Origin: Chara braunii
Taxonomy: Eukaryota; Streptophyta; Charophyceae; Charales; Characeae
DNA: 42,299 bases
Reading direction: 5' to 3'
Assembly: GCA_003427395.1 (NCBI GenBank)
Contig: BFEA01000437.1
Coordinates: forward strand, 507,885-550,183
Below the pieces are notes generated by a model, which worked only from the letters and a program-made list of their open reading frames with translations, was not told the origin of the DNA and made no database searches. Below are positions 20,246-29,493 of the stretch, in pieces (the first letter of the stretch is position 1; every line of letters begins with the position of its first letter). The translations under genes and the position numbers were made by a program.

Positions 20246-20266
20246 CGGCCTCGTTAGACACTCCTT
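20246..20266 (+). repeat. Left terminal inverted repeat of the PIF/Harbinger element
   Basis: GGCCTCGTTAGACACTCCTT at 20247-20266, preceded by C and the ATT duplication. It resembles Tourist/PIF tips, which often start GGGCCTNTT. Confidence 0.88.
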
Positions 20267-20862
20267 GTGGACCCGAAATCCACAAGGAAATGATCGTTCC
20301 ACCTGTCCTTGGGGACGATTCTCGAAAAAAAATGTGAAAACACCAGAAGGAGATTTCCCTGTGGCGTCCTTGTGGCCACAGCCAATTTTTCCTTAACCCC
20401 AAGGAACCTCCCGAGGTCCCTCGGAGCACAAGGAAGCGCGAATTTCGGAGCGGCGAAGGCATGCGTCGACGCACAATTTCGGTTCGAGGGTGGTCCAGAC
20501 GTGGTCCAGCGAACCGGAGCACGGACATCCCTGCGTCCAAAATCTGCACGGCGCCCCAATGGCTCCAAACGGTAACCGGCGTCGGGAGGCCTCCGTCCAT
20601 CGACGCGAAATGCCGGCCGGCGTCTTGTCAGGTCTGCTGCGGCGGGCGATCGTCGACAACGGTCCGAAATTCGAATGCTTTTCCCACCCGGCGCCCTTTC
20701 GACGGCGACAGTCTCATTGGACAAGATCGTCGTTTTCTTCGATTGTCGTCACGCCTCGCACGTTGGAGCACAGAACTTTCATCGATCTTTCTTCTGCCGA
20801 CGGGCTTGTTCGTTGAACGGTCGACCGCCGACGTCACACTGCAACCCTTCGAACGGCCCTTA

Positions 20863-21805
20863 CATGGCCGACCTGCTGCACAGGCTGCCTCTGCTGGTCC
20901 TCGTCGTCGTGCTGCTTCTCGTCGTTGTCTTCTTCCACGTGTGTTTCGTCGGCCTTGTCCCGCTCGCGGCTCGCAAAAGGAGATCTTCGAAGAAAGCCGA
21001 CAGGATGGATCGACGACAGGGCAACGATAGACCGTCAGGCACAACCTCCGGAGCGAGCAATCGGCAACACAGTGCGGGGTCTGTGGCGAAGCGGCCATAC
21101 GACCCAAGGTTGTATGCACACCTGCCTTCTCACGAGATTCCTCTGCCGTCGTCGGATGACGAGGGGGGAGACGCCAGGTCGTTGACTTTGCCGTTGGGAA
21201 GTGGGTCGACGCAGGAATGGGCGGCGGAGGCAGGCGGGTGGAGACCCCGTGGTCTTACACGTCACTGCTGAACGAGGGGCTGTGCGATGACGACGGCAAT
21301 GCAGCGGTTGATCTCAGCTTCCAGTTGTCCAGCAGCAGCGGAGCAGCGGCAACGCACACTCGGATCATCAATACCCACCCGGGTGTGGATTGCGCGGACA
21401 ACACGCATGGTGGTGTGTGCGGGCCGTGAGACGGCGGTCTGCCTCAATCGTTTCGTGAAGGTGGTGGTAATCGGAATGAGTCGACGTCGACCGTCGGCGG
21501 AGGAGTCGGTGCGCGTGAACGTCCGGAGTGGATGCGGTTGACAGTTGTCACCTGTGTCGCGAAGCGGATCCGGCGCTCCTCCTGGACGGCAGCGGCCGGA
21601 GGATTTGCGTCAGGAAGGTGCGGACGTGCACCGCGACGGCAGGCAGCTGTGGGCAGAGTGCAGGCAGGCCTTGCATCAACGTGGAACGGAGACAATCACG
21701 AGAGGGGTGCAACGGCTCCACGTGGACGAAGGGGACGAAGCTGCTGTTGAGGAGGCCTAGGGGTGTGACAACGTTGACGGTGACGACGATTGCAACTCCG
21801 ACGAT
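20863..21805 (+). pseudogene. Decayed N-terminal extension of the Myb/SANT-like transposon gene
   Basis: Coding-like fragments in changing frames lead into the Myb/SANT-like ORF: frame 2 to 21271 (PSSDDEGGDARSLTLPLGSG), frame 1 at about 21230-21429 (ETPWSYTSLLNEGLCDDDGN), then frame 2 again from 21545 (HRDGRQLWAECRQALHQRG) to a TAG at 21758, after which the same frame continues into the 21806 ORF. This suggests a once longer protein broken by at least two frameshifts and one stop. An alternative is short introns. The fragment from 20863 begins with a hydrophobic stretch, which may be chance. Confidence 0.55.
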
Positions 21806-22717
21806 TTGCCAAACATTAGGCCGTTGGGGAGGAAGGGGACGAACGGTGGAGCGACTGCACGAAAGGGTCACGCTACAAAAACTCGACGGAGCAAGAAAAT
21901 GGATGACGGCACGGGCCGGAGCGATGGCGAGGGCGGCCGAAATTTCTGGTCGGTGGGAGACACGATCGCACTCGTAAGGGCAAAAAGGGATCAAGATTTG
22001 TATATCATCGGCATGGGCACCAGTTTCCCCCGCATGAAAACGAGGGAGTGGAAGTGGGAGGACGTGCGGGCGAGGTTGCAGTCGATGGGCGTGACGAGGG
22101 ATGTCGTCGACTGCGGGAAGAAATGGGACAATTTGATGCAGCAATTCAAGAAGGTCCACAAGTTCCATAACCTCTCCGGCGGGAGAGACTACTTCAAGCT
22201 TGCATCAAAGGCCAGGCGATCGGAGGGCTTCATCTTCGTCATGGACCGGAGCGTGTACGACGAAATGGAGGCCATGACGAAGGGGGATCACATGATCCAC
22301 CCGAAAAATTTGGCGAACACGGGGGCGGTCGGTGGGGTTCAGATGCCGGCAGGAGCGGGGGCTGCACGGGACACCATGGCCACTGAGGGTGGAGGGGAGG
22401 CAGCCGACGAGGAGCCGGGGTCGACGAAAGACTCCACATTCAGCGCGGGCAGCGGCAGCGGTTATAGGAAGAGGAAGAACATGCGGCAACAAACCTTTGA
22501 GGTCGTCGCCGAGGTAATGGACAAGCATGGTGCGCTTATGGCGAGCACAATGGACAGCGTGAGCAAGCGGCAATGCTCGATGATGTTACGTCAGTGCGAA
22601 ATCCTGGAGAGCGAAGTGGAAGTGCAGAGGAAACATTATGCTGCGGCGGATGAGGCGAACGGAATGATGTGCCACGCCCTTATGGAGATAGCAAAAGCCA
22701 TCCGCGAGAGATCATGA
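21806..22717 (+). CDS. Myb/SANT-like (trihelix) DNA-binding protein of the PIF/Harbinger element
   Basis: 303 codons from the ATG at 21806. Residues 46-118 have the spaced Trp pattern of a trihelix/Myb-SANT-like domain: NFWSVGDTIALVRAKRD, EWKWEDVRARL, CGKKWDNLMQQFKKV (W48, W82/W84, W107). A basic stretch (RKGHATKTRRSKK) precedes it; the C-terminus (about 240-303) is a predicted helical region. In PIF/Harbinger elements a second gene encodes a Myb-like protein that works with the transposase for end binding and nuclear import. Its place inside the same inverted ends supports that role. The true start may lie further upstream, where the frame is damaged. Confidence 0.85.
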   Translation: MPNIRPLGRKGTNGGATARKGHATKTRRSKKMDDGTGRSDGEGGRNFWSVGDTIALVRAKRDQDLYIIGMGTSFPRMKTREWKWEDVRARLQSMGVTRDVVDCGKKWDNLMQQFKKVHKFHNLSGGRDYFKLASKARRSEGFIFVMDRSVYDEMEAMTKGDHMIHPKNLANTGAVGGVQMPAGAGAARDTMATEGGGEAADEEPGSTKDSTFSAGSGSGYRKRKNMRQQTFEVVAEVMDKHGALMASTMDSVSKRQCSMMLRQCEILESEVEVQRKHYAAADEANGMMCHALMEIAKAIRERS

Positions 22718-22785
22718 GTGATGCTGCCAGCAATGTCCACCGTTGCTTTAGTGGACTGTCTCTCCACTCGTTGCGCCTGCGGAGA

Positions 22786-22802
22786 TGGCGACCTGTGTGT
22801 GT

Positions 22803-22858
<56 letters not shown>
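22786..22858. repeat. (GT)n microsatellite at an assembly gap
   Basis: GT repeat with one interruption running straight into 518 Ns (22859-23376). About half a kilobase of the transposon, possibly with coding sequence, is unseen. Confidence 0.95.
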
Positions 22859-23376
22859 NNNNNNNNNNNNNNNNNNNNNNNNNNNNNNNNNNNNNNNNNN
22901 NNNNNNNNNNNNNNNNNNNNNNNNNNNNNNNNNNNNNNNNNNNNNNNNNNNNNNNNNNNNNNNNNNNNNNNNNNNNNNNNNNNNNNNNNNNNNNNNNNNN
23001 NNNNNNNNNNNNNNNNNNNNNNNNNNNNNNNNNNNNNNNNNNNNNNNNNNNNNNNNNNNNNNNNNNNNNNNNNNNNNNNNNNNNNNNNNNNNNNNNNNNN
23101 NNNNNNNNNNNNNNNNNNNNNNNNNNNNNNNNNNNNNNNNNNNNNNNNNNNNNNNNNNNNNNNNNNNNNNNNNNNNNNNNNNNNNNNNNNNNNNNNNNNN
23201 NNNNNNNNNNNNNNNNNNNNNNNNNNNNNNNNNNNNNNNNNNNNNNNNNNNNNNNNNNNNNNNNNNNNNNNNNNNNNNNNNNNNNNNNNNNNNNNNNNNN
23301 NNNNNNNNNNNNNNNNNNNNNNNNNNNNNNNNNNNNNNNNNNNNNNNNNNNNNNNNNNNNNNNNNNNNNNNNNNNN

Positions 23377-23792
23377 CGTATCGGCCCGTGGAGAGTGTAT
23401 GGACGCGTTTCTGCAGAGGCGTCGAAGGGTCTGTAGGCGCCTCGGGGAGCTGGGCGTGGCAACAGTTGAAGGGAGTGTGCGGGAAGGAGGTCTACAGAGT
23501 TGCTCTCATACGTGTCGCTATCCACGACGACGGCAGGCGAGGAATCGTCGTCGGGGCCCGTCCGTCTGCTCCATGCTTTCGATGCGTCGGCGCCTCCTCC
23601 ACCATAAAGGTCTTCCGCTTGCGGCTTCTCCAGCAGTGAAGGTCGGCGCACACGGTGCACAGCGACGACATCCACGCGGGACGCCCTCTGCCTTTTCTCC
23701 TCGTCGTCGCACAACACAGCCACTACGAAGTCGCCCGTTTCTTCGCTGTCCTCATCGTCTTGGATTTCTTCAATGTCGTCGTCGATCATCAT
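23377..23792 (-). CDS. Hypothetical acidic-start ORF, open into the gap
   Basis: Minus-strand frame from an ATG at 23792 (MMIDDDIEEIQDDEDSEE) running without stop for about 138 codons into the N gap. The N-terminus is strongly acidic, followed by a more mixed part (AVHRVRRPSLLEKPQAEDLY). No domain recognised. Its start overlaps the first unit of a tandem duplication (23773-24095) whose minus-strand reading is also Asp/Glu-rich. It lies inside the PIF element between two plus-strand genes. It may be a genuine transposon ORF or chance; GC-rich sequence readily gives open frames. Confidence 0.35.
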
Positions 23793-24095
23793 TGTGGATC
23801 TTGTCGCTCTCCTTCTCGCCGCGGATCTGTATCGCCCCTTCGGAGGTCCGGCATCCTTTAGTCACGAAGATCTTCTTCTCGCAGCAGAGCAGTGTCCGCA
23901 GGGTTCATCTCCTTCTCGTCTGGGACTTCTTCAGTGTCGTTGTCGATCATCGTTGTGGATCTTGTCGCTCTCCTTCTCGCCGCGGATCCTTCTCGCCGCG
24001 GATCCGTATCGCCCCTTTGGAGGTCCGGCGTCGCTTAGTCGCGAAGATCTTCTTGTCGCCGCCGAGAAGTGTCCGCAGGGTTCATCTCCTTCTCG
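23773..24095. repeat. Imperfect tandem duplication, period about 161-176 bp
   Basis: ATTGTGGATCTTGTCGCTCT at 23791 recurs (one difference) at 23952, and GTGTCCGCAGGGTTCATCTC at 23893 recurs at 24069. The change from 161 to 176 comes from a 15-bp internal duplication of CTTCTCGCCGCGGAT in the second unit. Confidence 0.85.
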
Positions 24096-24320
24096 CGTTC
24101 GCGTCGACGTGGAGGTAGTGTGTGTGGCGAAAGGGGACCCCTTTGTCTTTGTCGCCGCGGATCTCTCTCGCCACTTGGGGGTTCGCCGTCGTCTGTGTCG
24201 TCTTCTTCTCGTCGCGAACCAGTCTAGCCAGTGTCGCCCCAACACTTGGGAACACGTGAACGCATTGCTCCCCATGGCGGCAAACGCGCTTGTTCGTCGT
24301 CGGTGCGAACGCAGGCGTAG

Positions 24321-25937
24321 CCACAGACGGCCATTGACGGAGGCGGGAAGCATGTCTGCGCGAGGCGGCGCCTGTGGGAAGAAGCGGGAAACATCCCCGC
24401 GGACAATCAGGGGCGGGAAAGGGGTCGGCGGCATGTCCCCAAGGCGAAGAGGCTCCGTTCGGAAGAAGCATCAGCAAGCCTGCCTCTTCGGCGAGGGCGA
24501 AGTTGGACGCTAACCAACGTAGAGGAAGATGACGACGTCTTTACGACGGAGGAGGAAGCAGCAGAGGACAACGTGCTGGCACCTCGGGGAAGCAGTCTTC
24601 AAAGCTCATCTGATCAGAGCGGTGCAAGAAGATTGGTGACGCCCCCTCCGGAGGCGCAACAAGTGAGTGCGCACAACACCCAGAAGGCGAAGGAGGTTGT
24701 CGTCGACGTCGGCGGTGAGGACGACGAGCCCTTGGAAAGCCGTAGGCAGCGCAATGTCACACAAGGTGCCACGGCGACGGCAGTCAGCATACGCGCCGCG
24801 ACTGAAGAAAGGCCACCTCAAGGTGACTTGCCCTCCACGCCGTCCCAGCCGCGTCCGCGCAACACGGCTGCAGAGGGGGGCTCCATGGAACGCGGGGGAG
24901 GGGAGGGGGCCCTGCAAGAAGCGTGCGTGGCGAGTGGGGGGGCGATCACTGCTGCAGCCGCGGGGTCTTCGGGCAATGATGGTGTCGTGGCGAGGGCGAG
25001 AGAGGAGGTCCCAGTTGTGGAGCGGGAGGCGATGCGCAGCGACAACAAGGGTGAAAGGGAGAATGAAGATCCCCTTCTAAACCGGGTTCGGAGGGGAGGG
25101 ATGGCGAGAGATCTGGCCGACCGTGCCCGCCTGTGGGTCGATGACAAAGCATTCTGGACGACGGGGGAGGGGCGAAGACTGCACAACATCGTCCACGAAT
25201 CGCTGGAGTACTTTGTCGCCATCGCCAGCGGGCTGCAAACGCCCGTCATGCCCAGGAGCGTCATCATGCCGAAATCGTCGACGACCCTCATAAGGATTGC
25301 AGATCCCGCACAACTGCAGCAGGTGATCGCCCGCGTGACAGCAGCGGAGAATATTGCTCTACGCGTTTTGCATGGATGGGTCTTCAAGTCTGGGAACCGT
25401 CCCCGAGGATTCAATGTCGCTTTCCAGTACGTGTTGGAGTTGGTGGCGACGGACATTGCACGCGTCATGTGGTACGGCAAGGAGTGGAGCAATGTCGTTA
25501 GCGCGGTCGTTCACGTGCACACAATCGACCTGAACATGGACTTGCCATTGTGGTTTGCAGGCGCGAACATCGAGGACAGGCTGGAGGATGACGACATGAC
25601 GGCGCACCAGGAGGCGACCGTTATATGCATCACGCATGCATTTCGCGCCGCGGTGCAAATGGGTGGCATCGTCGACGGCGGGTTCATCTCGCACAATCGT
25701 CTGTCTAGAATTGCGGATTGCTTTAGACTTTTGTTGGCTGCCTGCATGTGGTTGATGTGCATGGAGGGAGACAATCCGCGCAGCCACTACCAAGCCTTTT
25801 ACTTCGCGAAGCTGGTCGCTAAGCCCACGCTCGTCGCGTCCATGCATCGCGCCTTCGATCATCGACGGTCCGTCATCCGAGCCACGAACGTCGTCACGGA
25901 GAGACTAGGGAAGGCGAACGCCACATTCGGAGAGTAG
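24321..25937 (+). CDS. Large ORF of unknown function carried by the PIF/Harbinger element
   Basis: Open for 538 codons from just after a TAG at 24318-24320 to the stop at 25935-25937. The first in-frame ATG is only at 24885 and a GTG sits at 24573, while coding-like sequence (NIPADNQGRERG, SEEASASLPLRRGRSW) already occurs from 24390, so an upstream exon or lost start is likely. The N-terminal half is low complexity and acidic. The C-terminal half (25090-25930) looks globular: ARLWVDDKAFWTTGEGRRL, LRVLHGWVFKSGNRPRGF, DLPLWFAGANIED, ICITHAFRAAVQMGG, CRLLLAACMWL-type segments (actual FRLLLAACMWLM), KPTLVASMHRAFDHRR. I recognise no family; no DDE, zinc-finger or helicase motif is visible. Being inside the inverted ends, it probably travels with the element. 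Confidence 0.7.
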   Translation, partial: PQTAIDGGGKHVCARRRLWEEAGNIPADNQGRERGRRHVPKAKRLRSEEASASLPLRRGRSWTLTNVEEDDDVFTTEEEAAEDNVLAPRGSSLQSSSDQSGARRLVTPPPEAQQVSAHNTQKAKEVVVDVGGEDDEPLESRRQRNVTQGATATAVSIRAATEERPPQGDLPSTPSQPRPRNTAAEGGSMERGGGEGALQEACVASGGAITAAAAGSSGNDGVVARAREEVPVVEREAMRSDNKGERENEDPLLNRVRRGGMARDLADRARLWVDDKAFWTTGEGRRLHNIVHESLEYFVAIASGLQTPVMPRSVIMPKSSTTLIRIADPAQLQQVIARVTAAENIALRVLHGWVFKSGNRPRGFNVAFQYVLELVATDIARVMWYGKEWSNVVSAVVHVHTIDLNMDLPLWFAGANIEDRLEDDDMTAHQEATVICITHAFRAAVQMGGIVDGGFISHNRLSRIADCFRLLLAACMWLMCMEGDNPRSHYQAFYFAKLVAKPTLVASMHRAFDHRRSVIRATNVVTERLGKANATFGE

Positions 25938-27182
25938 CCAAAGTACATCCCCGACTTGGCTTCTTGTGGCATCGTCTTCGGGCACGATGCGACCATAACG
26001 GGGCCAGAGGACGCGAAGAGAAGGGATTGGTTGGGTTCGGCCCCCTTGGAGGACGACGACGACGACGATGGAAAAGAGGACGCGTAGGGGGGAGGTTGGG
26101 TGGGAGAGGTTGTTGTTGGCGCTTACATGTGCAGCGCGGGAGAGGGTACGCTAACGGGTCTCGTGATCCGGCGTGGGTAAGGGAAGTGGAGAGGGGGGGG
26201 CGCTTGGTGGCTTCGGAGACGCAGGTTTGGTGGCGCCGCATTACGATAACGGATTGTTGATGGCCTCTCCCTTCGTTCCGCACATGTACACCGTGTCGCT
26301 CGTGCATGCTGGCGCCCGACTTTTTCGGTCGTCCAGTTTGGCAGGGTGCGTGATGTAACTGCGGTCGTGGTTGCTTGTGGATGTGGATTGTGTTTGGCTG
26401 CCGATGTTGGAGAAGCGACGGTAAACGACACTCCCTTCAGCAGATTGTAGGAGCGGAGTAGGTTTGTGCGATGTTCTTTTGTGTTGTTGTCGGCGCAGCT
26501 TGTGGTGAGACAAGTTGATTGCGCTTGGAGCGCACCTTTTTTTGATTATTATTTCAATTCAGAAGGAGATTTCGTCAGTTTTAAGATCATGTCTGATAAC
26601 TCATCACACACCTGAACGGTCCTTGCCTTTTTGGATGCACATTCAGACGTCTCTTCTCCATTTGCATGTGCCATTGTCGGTCGTTGCTTTGTTTGGTTTG
26701 TATTTCTTTTTTTCCTCCCCCACTTACTCCGAATGACGAACAAAACATGTGTTTGTGTTCAAATCTAACACTCGCATGAAGACAATGCGCAGCGCATCAA
26801 ACAACATGAGATGTCCCACAAAACATATTGTGAACATGCAATGGCACACTGCATCAACGCAAAGAAATAGCAACACACAATATCGACGCAATGAGATACG
26901 TACACACACACACCGCCAACACGTAATGGAAATGGACGATACAGACTTAGAAAGGGATTTGCGATGTCGTTAAACAATTCATAGCGGAGAGTTCAAAATC
27001 GAAGGGAGGTGGGGGAGAAGTTCCAGGCCCACCCGAATGACCAACAGTGCTCTATCCTATGTGCCCAAAATCGTCGCACTTCACACCCGCAGTGCGCCGT
27101 GTCTGCATTGCACAACTTCAACGACAACAACTAAAATCAACAAAACGGACGGCGACGCACGTCCGCGAATCGCGACGGCAAC
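25938..27182. other. Non-coding interior of the PIF/Harbinger element
   Basis: About 1.2 kb between the unknown ORF and the tandem duplication beside the transposase 3' end. Open frames on both strands are short and without motifs. The region separates two convergently oriented genes. Confidence 0.5.
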
Positions 27183-27462
27183 CAAAGACGACCCTCGACG
27201 CAAACTACCAACCCGACGCAGGACAGAAGCTAGCAACCCAATCAAGGCTGGACGAAACAACTGATCTGCCCTCCGGCCATTGCTGCAATGAACGCGCTTC
27301 CACGCGCGGCCGTCCACCATGGGAACACGACCCTCCACGCAAACCACCAACCCTGACGGGGTACAGACGATAGCGACCCAATGAAGGCAGGACGGAACAA
27401 GGAATCTGCCCTCCGCCCATTGCTGCAATGAATGCACTTCCACGCGCTGCTGTCCACAAATG
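27183..27462. repeat. 140-bp imperfect tandem duplication
   Basis: Two units recognised by ATTGCTGCAATGAA at 27279 and 27419 and by ACCAACCC and ACGACCCTC at matching offsets. It ends just beyond the transposase stop codon. Confidence 0.8.
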
Positions 27463-27471
27463 AAACACGAC

Positions 27472-28807
27472 TCAATCGTGTTTCAATCGTTCCGCCAAAG
27501 CATCCCTCAGCGCTAACGCTTCGTCTGTCGACATCATCATCAGCACAGGCTGGAGCGGCTCTTCGATCCCCGGGTCCCCACATCGTCGCACACCATTGGC
27601 GTCGACCTCCCATAGCAGATTCTCGTCGAAGGGGGTTCCTGCGTCGATCAGCATGTTGTGCAGTATGCACACGGCGGTGAAGTGCTGCGGGAGCATCTCC
27701 AGGTTTGTCTTGTGTGTCCGCAGAAACAGCCGCCACATGCCCTTCAGCCTGCCGAACGCCCTCTCCACTGCTCCCCTCGCCACCTTCTGTTTGTTGTCAA
27801 ACCGCTCCTCATCGACGTGCTGATTGATGCCTCCATACGGGACGACCATCCATTCAGAAGGGGGGTACCCATTGTCCGCCAGAACGTACCCGTTCGTCTT
27901 CACACCGAACGGCAGTGTCACGGGGGGACCACGGAACAACGACCCCTCCTCTGCGAGCAGCGACAGGCTGGACAACTGCAGCACCCTGATGTCGTGGCAG
28001 CTACCTGGGTATCCCATATGCACGTCGAGCACACGCAAGTCCATGTCGATGACAACCTGCGCGACGATGGAGAAACGCCGCTTCCTGTCGTAGTAGTTTT
28101 CGCTCGGAGCGTTCGCCGGCTTGTCGACGTAGACGTGAGTACAATCAATGCAATCGTGGCAGTTGGGGAACCCTTTATCAGCAAACGCCCGCAGAACGAC
28201 GAGTTTACGAAGTCCTGTCGGCCACGCGATCTTCTCTCAGCAGCGTGGCCGTAACGTCGCGGACGGCAATCAGCCCAGAAGCTCGTCCAATCCCGACGTT
28301 GCACGTGCTGCTCTCGTACGTCTCTCCTGAAGCCCACCTATACAGCGGGTACGCCACAATCTGGTCCGACTGCAAAGGCTCCCTGTAGAACGTGACCCGC
28401 CGCTGAAGATGAGGCGCACACGCCTCCGCGATTTCCCTGAACACTCGCGGCGACATTCGAAGCTTATCCCGGAAGTAGTCCTCTTTCGCATCGTCCCATT
28501 GCTTGAGGTCTTCCCACGTGCCTCCTGTCCTGCGCTTCACCCACCACCACGGCGTCGCACGTGGTATCACTCCGCAACACAACGTGTAGCACAACTCAAC
28601 AACAGCCTCCGACGTTGTCACGTATTCGGCCCCATCGCACGGATCTTGCGTCAATTTCCTCCGTCTACGCGCGTGCAACTGCTCCTTCAGTCGCCCCAGC
28701 GCCCTCTCCTGCAGACATCGAAGAACGATCGTGGACACGGTCGTCGCCACGGCCTGCAGCTCACGATGAGTCAACGCATCATGTCTACCCTCTGCGCCGC
28801 CCTCCAT
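27472..28807 (-). pseudogene. PIF/Harbinger DDE transposase with one frameshift
   Basis: Minus strand, from about 28807 to the TGA at 27472-27474. The N-terminal part (28807-28205) carries WWWVKRRTGGTWEDLKQWDD, HLQRRVTFYREPL and YRWASGETYESS, typical of PIF-type transposases. The catalytic part shows IDCTHVYVDKP near 28147 (first Asp), GSCHDIRVLQLS near 27990 (second), LADNGYP near 27873 (third Asp) and RGAVERAFGRLKGMWRLF near 27755 (Glu), so the acidic residues remain. Near 28235 the reading frame must shift to join the two parts; homology is continuous there, so this is an indel (or sequencing error) rather than an obvious intron. In this family the protein excises and inserts the element at 3-bp targets. 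Confidence 0.88.
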
Positions 28808-29365
28808 AGCCGCGACGTGGAAACTGTCCCGTCGTTTCGCTGCCGTCTGTGTCGTACTTCCGCACGCGACGAAGAAGTCGAAGACGTCCGTCGAAAGGCG
28901 GCCCCTTTTCTCTGCTTACAGTCTCGCAAAGGTCCACCGCGATGGAAGCACCACAGGCTGCCCGCGCAGTCGCAACCGCCTGGGGACGGAACCTCCGCCG
29001 CTGCTGAGGCCCTTTCCGCAGCACGCCACCCTCGCGCCGCCAGGCACACGTCGTCGTCGTCGTCGCAACAGTCGTTCGAATTTTGAATTTCAAATGCCTA
29101 CGCCCTTGGGGTTAAATTTCTTTTCGCGTCGCCCGCCGTCTGCCGTTTCCCGCCTCGCGTCGCTGGACCACGCCACCTCCACACGCACAAAAGAAGCTGG
29201 ACCAAGGATGTCCGACTCCGCGGCCGCTAATTTACGTATGAAAATGGCCGCGGGGAAGCCACAAGGAAACATCCTCGGGGGACGTCCCCAAGGATGAGTG
29301 GAACGACGCCGCAAATTCCCCTAAAAATCCACAAGGATGTTTCCTTGTGGCTCACGGAAACCGTA

Positions 29366-29385
29366 AGGAGTGTCTAACGAGGCCC
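29366..29385 (-). repeat. Right terminal inverted repeat of the PIF/Harbinger element
   Basis: On the minus strand it reads GGGCCTCGTTAGACACTCCT. It is followed on the plus strand by the ATT duplication at 29386-29388. Confidence 0.9.
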
Positions 29386-29388
29386 ATT

Positions 29389-29493
29389 TCCAGTTCGACT
29401 GAGATAAAACCTTGACCATTCTGCATTTGTCTCACACATGTGGCCAGATGCATTATCGTGCATGTGAACCATAGGGGCATGTTGATGCAGTAT
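29389..29493. other. Spacer between two PIF/Harbinger ends
   Basis: About 105 bp of unique sequence separating the right end of the complete element from the left end of the second. No feature seen. Confidence 0.5.

Larger units (their letters stand above)
20246..29385. mobile_element. PIF/Harbinger DNA transposon, both ends present, about 9.1 kb
   Basis: Left end CGGCCTCGTTAGACACTCC at 20246 and its inverted partner ending at 29385 (19 of the first 20 bases match; only the outermost differs). Beyond the tips the ends also share CCACAAGGA, TCGTTCCAC and TCCTTGGGGACG in order, so the inverted ends extend to roughly 80 bp with gaps. The 3-bp sequence ATT flanks both sides (20243-20245 and 29386-29388), the duplication size of this superfamily. 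Inside are a Myb/SANT-like gene, an ORF of unknown function and a PIF-type DDE transposase, the first and last being the usual gene pair. The length includes a 518-N gap. The transposase frameshift suggests it is now inactive. Confidence 0.88.

Noticed and set aside
27918-28337. 139-codon minus-strand frame in the PIF transposase region
   Set aside because: Different frame from the catalytic motifs; a shadow of the transposase.
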